A stretch of 64,000 bases of DNA from Neodiprion pinetum (lineage: Eukaryota; Arthropoda; Insecta; Hymenoptera; Diprionidae), in the NCBI RefSeq assembly GCF_021155775.2, contig NC_060237.1, positions 21,970,970 through 22,034,969 of the forward strand. Direction: 5' to 3'. The first letter of the stretch is position 1. Each line of letters starts with the position of its first letter. Below the pieces are notes generated by a model. That model made no database searches. It was not told the origin of the DNA and saw only the letters and a program-made list of their open reading frames with translations. Both the position numbers and the translations under genes were made by a program. Shown here one piece after another: positions 61,228 to 64,000 of this stretch.

Positions 61228-63042
61228 GTGAATTGAAATAATTTATTGTAAACATGACAAATTTGAAAACTTGTAGACGAAATATAATTACAATTGTCAT
61301 TAAATATTATCAAACTGTTTTACTCACCGTGCACAAATCCTCGTTCACCTTGTTCTCCTCGTCTTCCTCGTCCTCCGCCTTGTCCATCTCCGACCACCTC
61401 CAACAGCCACTGATAACCACCTCGGGTTATACATTAAATAGTAATAAATATTTTCAGTATAAGAACACATCATAAATATTGTGTAAGGATTAATATAATT
61501 AAATAATTGATAGTAGAATAAACTTCACTAGCACATTTATAGCTACTGAATTTGTGCTTGCGCGAAAAATGAATTGAAATATTTTATTGTAAACATGACA
61601 AGTTTGAAATATTTTAGATGAAATATAATTACAATTGCCATCAAATATTATAAAAGTGTTTTACTCACCGTGCACAAATCCTCGTCCACCTTGTTCTCCT
61701 CCTCTTTCTCGTCCTCCTCCTCGTCCACCTCCAACCACCTCCAACCACCGCCAACCACCCCCAACAACCACCAACACCCACTTCGGGTTATACCTCGAAT
61801 ACTAAGAAACATTTGCAGTATCAGAACACATCAAAAATATTGTGTAAGGATAATTATGATTTCTGTATTGACACATTTTAACAAGAAGATTATGAGAAAA
61901 TTATAAAAAATTGTAGAAATTTTATTAGCGCAATGACAGCTACTGAATTTGAGCTTACGCAAAAATGAATTGAAATAATTCATCGTAAACATGAAACAGG
62001 AACCCCGGAGCGCTTGTCCTGGAACTCGAGTTGCACCAAGAAGCGGACCCGGACCGCAGAATCCAGGAGGTAGAGAACCCGGTACTCGAAATCTGCGGAG
62101 CGCGATTCTCATCCGTCCGCTCTACTGCGCGGTTGTTTCCAGACTGAGGAATTTTGGCGGTCGACGATTGCTATAGATCGATGACGTAGAGGGAAAAAAA
62201 AATTTGGGTGACGTCATTTTCTGAACATCCGAGCATCCAAACATTGGTTTCGAACTTTAATACTATGTATGACGATGCACGATGTATGACGTATGATGAT
62301 ATCATGTGATGTATAATGATTTTAGTTTTCACATTTCATACAAGAAATACGCACTTTGTCTTTCCTGCCGATTCCAGAATCAAGCGACTTGGCCCTTCGA
62401 TGGTCAGCCGTTGACTAAAGATATATCCTTCAGTTAACGGGTCAGCTAATAACGCTGCCGTTCTGCGACAGTTGTATGATATAAAATTTTACTCGTACCT
62501 TTCAAATGTGTGTTAAAATACACTGAAAGTTTTAAGAAGCTTCGTTCGTTCTCTCTCTCTATCACCTTTTTAGGTCTTTAAATTACGACACTGCGTTAAA
62601 TACTGTCTGATATACGGAGAATCCATTTCATCTTGATCAAAATTAGCGCATCCGTGATGTATTAAAGTTACTTTGAATTTTTTGCCATACGAACACGTTT
62701 CGAAAAACAATTCTGCCCTTCTACACAACGTAGATACTTCACTTGCGACCACCTAAAACAGTGTTTCGATTCTATGCATACGAAAATTCAAGATCGAGAG
62801 AGCAAATGAAAACTTGTTGGAATAAATATAAATAATAATGTTACGGAATACATCGAGCGCGTGTCGAATAGATTCCCATTTTGACATGAATAATTCTCCT
62901 GTTTTCATATTATAACCGATTATTGTAGGTATTCTAGTTTGTCTCCTGGAAAATTATAAAATTTATAGTATGTATCACGTAATAATCGTAGATGGATCAT
63001 GTATATTAATATTGTACATGGATCGCATATACAGCCTGCATC
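61228..63042 (-). mobile_element. Third, solitary arm copy of the foldback-like element
   Basis: Same orientation as the right arm. Modules in order are AT-rich repeats with ACTCACCGTGCACAAATCCTCG (61320 and 61665), a single 115-bp-like unit (about 61915-62030), one diverged GC-rich block (62040-62080), the microsatellite (62270-62310), the coding relic (62570-62906), and an outer segment matching 53236-53363 inverted. It lacks the polypyrimidine tip. Divergence from the other arms suggests it is older or independent. Confidence 0.7.
62570..62906 (-). pseudogene. Coding relic in the third arm copy
   Basis: The most open of the three relics. The stretch 62752-62570 has no stop and contains KKFKVTLIHHGCANFD and SPYIRQYLTQ. 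It is separated from the upstream part (SKW.SIRHALDVF) by the same TTTTAG found in the other two copies. The family is not recognised. Confidence 0.5.
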
Positions 63043-63770
63043 AAGTCGAAATCGGTAACTCTCTGATGTTCTGCAATAAGTTCTCAACTCTACTATTGGA
63101 ACATCTCAAGGGGCGCAAGCGCACGACGATTTCCGGTTGTCACACCAAAGCCCATTAGAGCAACTGTCCTTATTTTCTTCAGTGAACGCGTCACGTAACC
63201 GATGTAGTTCCACAGGATACTCGGTGAACTCTAAAAGCACAACAATAGTGCTTGTAGTACGCTATGGTTATGCTTGCACGCACAGACTTGCACGCCGTCG
63301 AATTTCGCCATTCGAGCGTCGTTTGCCGCCCTACAGTAAGCTAACGTGAAAGTAGACTGGCTTATCCTTTTCGAATTCAAGTGAATTGTAAACAATACGC
63401 ATCCTTGAGACCAAGCTGAAAAATCTTTGGCAATATCCAATCAGAGAGTTTTGGAAGTCAGACTCATCTTCGTACCAAACAAGAAGTGCTAGAGTATAAC
63501 ATTTTTTTCACATCGAATGTGATTGTTCAATTTTCAAATGCCTTATACCTCTAGTAATTTTTACAGTATTCATAATAATTGTTAAAATAATAGAACCTAA
63601 TGTACGTCATATTTGTTATAAAATTTACACGATGCAATCTAACATTGTTACTAAAGCGGGTCATTGAGATTTGTAATTCATCGTAGGTGCATACCTGTCA
63701 AAAGCTCTGACGTACACCCTTTGGAAGCTGACGTTGAACTGTGCAGAGTGAATGCAAAGCACCGGAAACC
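63043..63770. other. Upstream region of the right-edge gene
   Basis: No supportable exon. Frames at 63137-63349 and 63231-63440 lie on opposite strands and lack family features. The region should contain the promoter of the gene starting at 63771. Confidence 0.4.
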
Positions 63771-63821
63771 ATGTACCGGTTGATTGGTTCCCGCGTCAAT
63801 TACCGCGTTTCTTACGGAAAG
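63771..63821 (+). CDS. First exon of a gene running off the right edge
   Basis: ATG at 63771 follows GAAACC and encodes MYRLIGSRVNYRVSYGK before AAG|gtatgg. The window ends exactly on TGTCTTTTCAG, a strong acceptor, giving a 179-bp first intron (63822-64000). The Arg-rich, acid-free N-terminus resembles a mitochondrial targeting peptide. The rest of the protein is outside the window, so it cannot be named. Confidence 0.55.
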
Positions 63822-64000
63822 GTATGGAAGATTTGTTGCCCGCTTACGCATGCGGATAATGAATTTATTTGGACGCTATATCAACGAAACTTTGCCAGAG
63901 GAATCTATTCGGCATAGTATCGATGCACTGCGAACAACATAATAGAAGTTACGGACGGGAAAAATAGGATTATTCAGTATTCGTTTTCGTGTCTTTTCAG

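Overview
The window looks like an AT-rich insect nuclear genome. Genes are split by short GT/AG introns, poly(A) signals are AATAAA, and core promoters have a TATA box with a TCAGT-type initiator. It encodes insect-like orthologues of RMND5 and mitochondrial ribosomal protein mL43. A hymenopteran is plausible, but that is a weak inference. Exon coordinates were worked out by hand from splice consensus, reading-frame phase and family conservation; none is confirmed by transcripts.

Layout. 1-4480: AT-rich, possibly the long 3' UTR of a gene entering from the left (candidate last exon 594-674). 4554-6167 (-): an unrecognised five-exon, 353-residue protein. 6168-9935: intergenic with a GC-rich island. 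9936-12248 (-): RMND5, the RING subunit of the CTLH/GID ubiquitin ligase, with a CRE/CCAAT promoter. 13120-45074 (+): six intact aldo-keto reductase genes (AKR-1 to AKR-6), interrupted only by two unrecognised Ser-rich genes (19084-20271; 21557-22316). 45364-47748 (-): a coiled-coil protein with a Pro/Cys-rich tail, convergent with AKR-6. 48286-48827 (+): a small unrecognised gene. 51093-52060 (+): mRpL43. 52461-52759 (+): a 69-residue protein. 53236-59501: a giant near-perfect palindrome resembling a foldback transposon, with arms carrying 115-bp tandem repeats and a polypurine/polypyrimidine tip. 61228-63042: a third, simpler copy of its arm. 63771-64000 (+): first exon and first intron of a gene running off the right edge.

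The AKR array is the main functional unit. All six copies keep the Asp-Tyr-Lys-His tetrad and the NADPH-binding motifs, so all are predicted active NADPH-dependent carbonyl reductases. AKR-2 to AKR-6 fall into two intron/C-terminus classes arranged I-II-I-II-II, which suggests duplication of a pair. The copies differ most in the coenzyme 'safety-belt' loop and the C-terminal tail, the parts that set cofactor release and substrate choice in this family.

The palindrome is the most unusual object. Its left arm amplified the 115-bp unit as alternating dimers and its right arm as a homogeneous monomer, while the nearby third copy has about one unit and may preserve the pre-amplification state.
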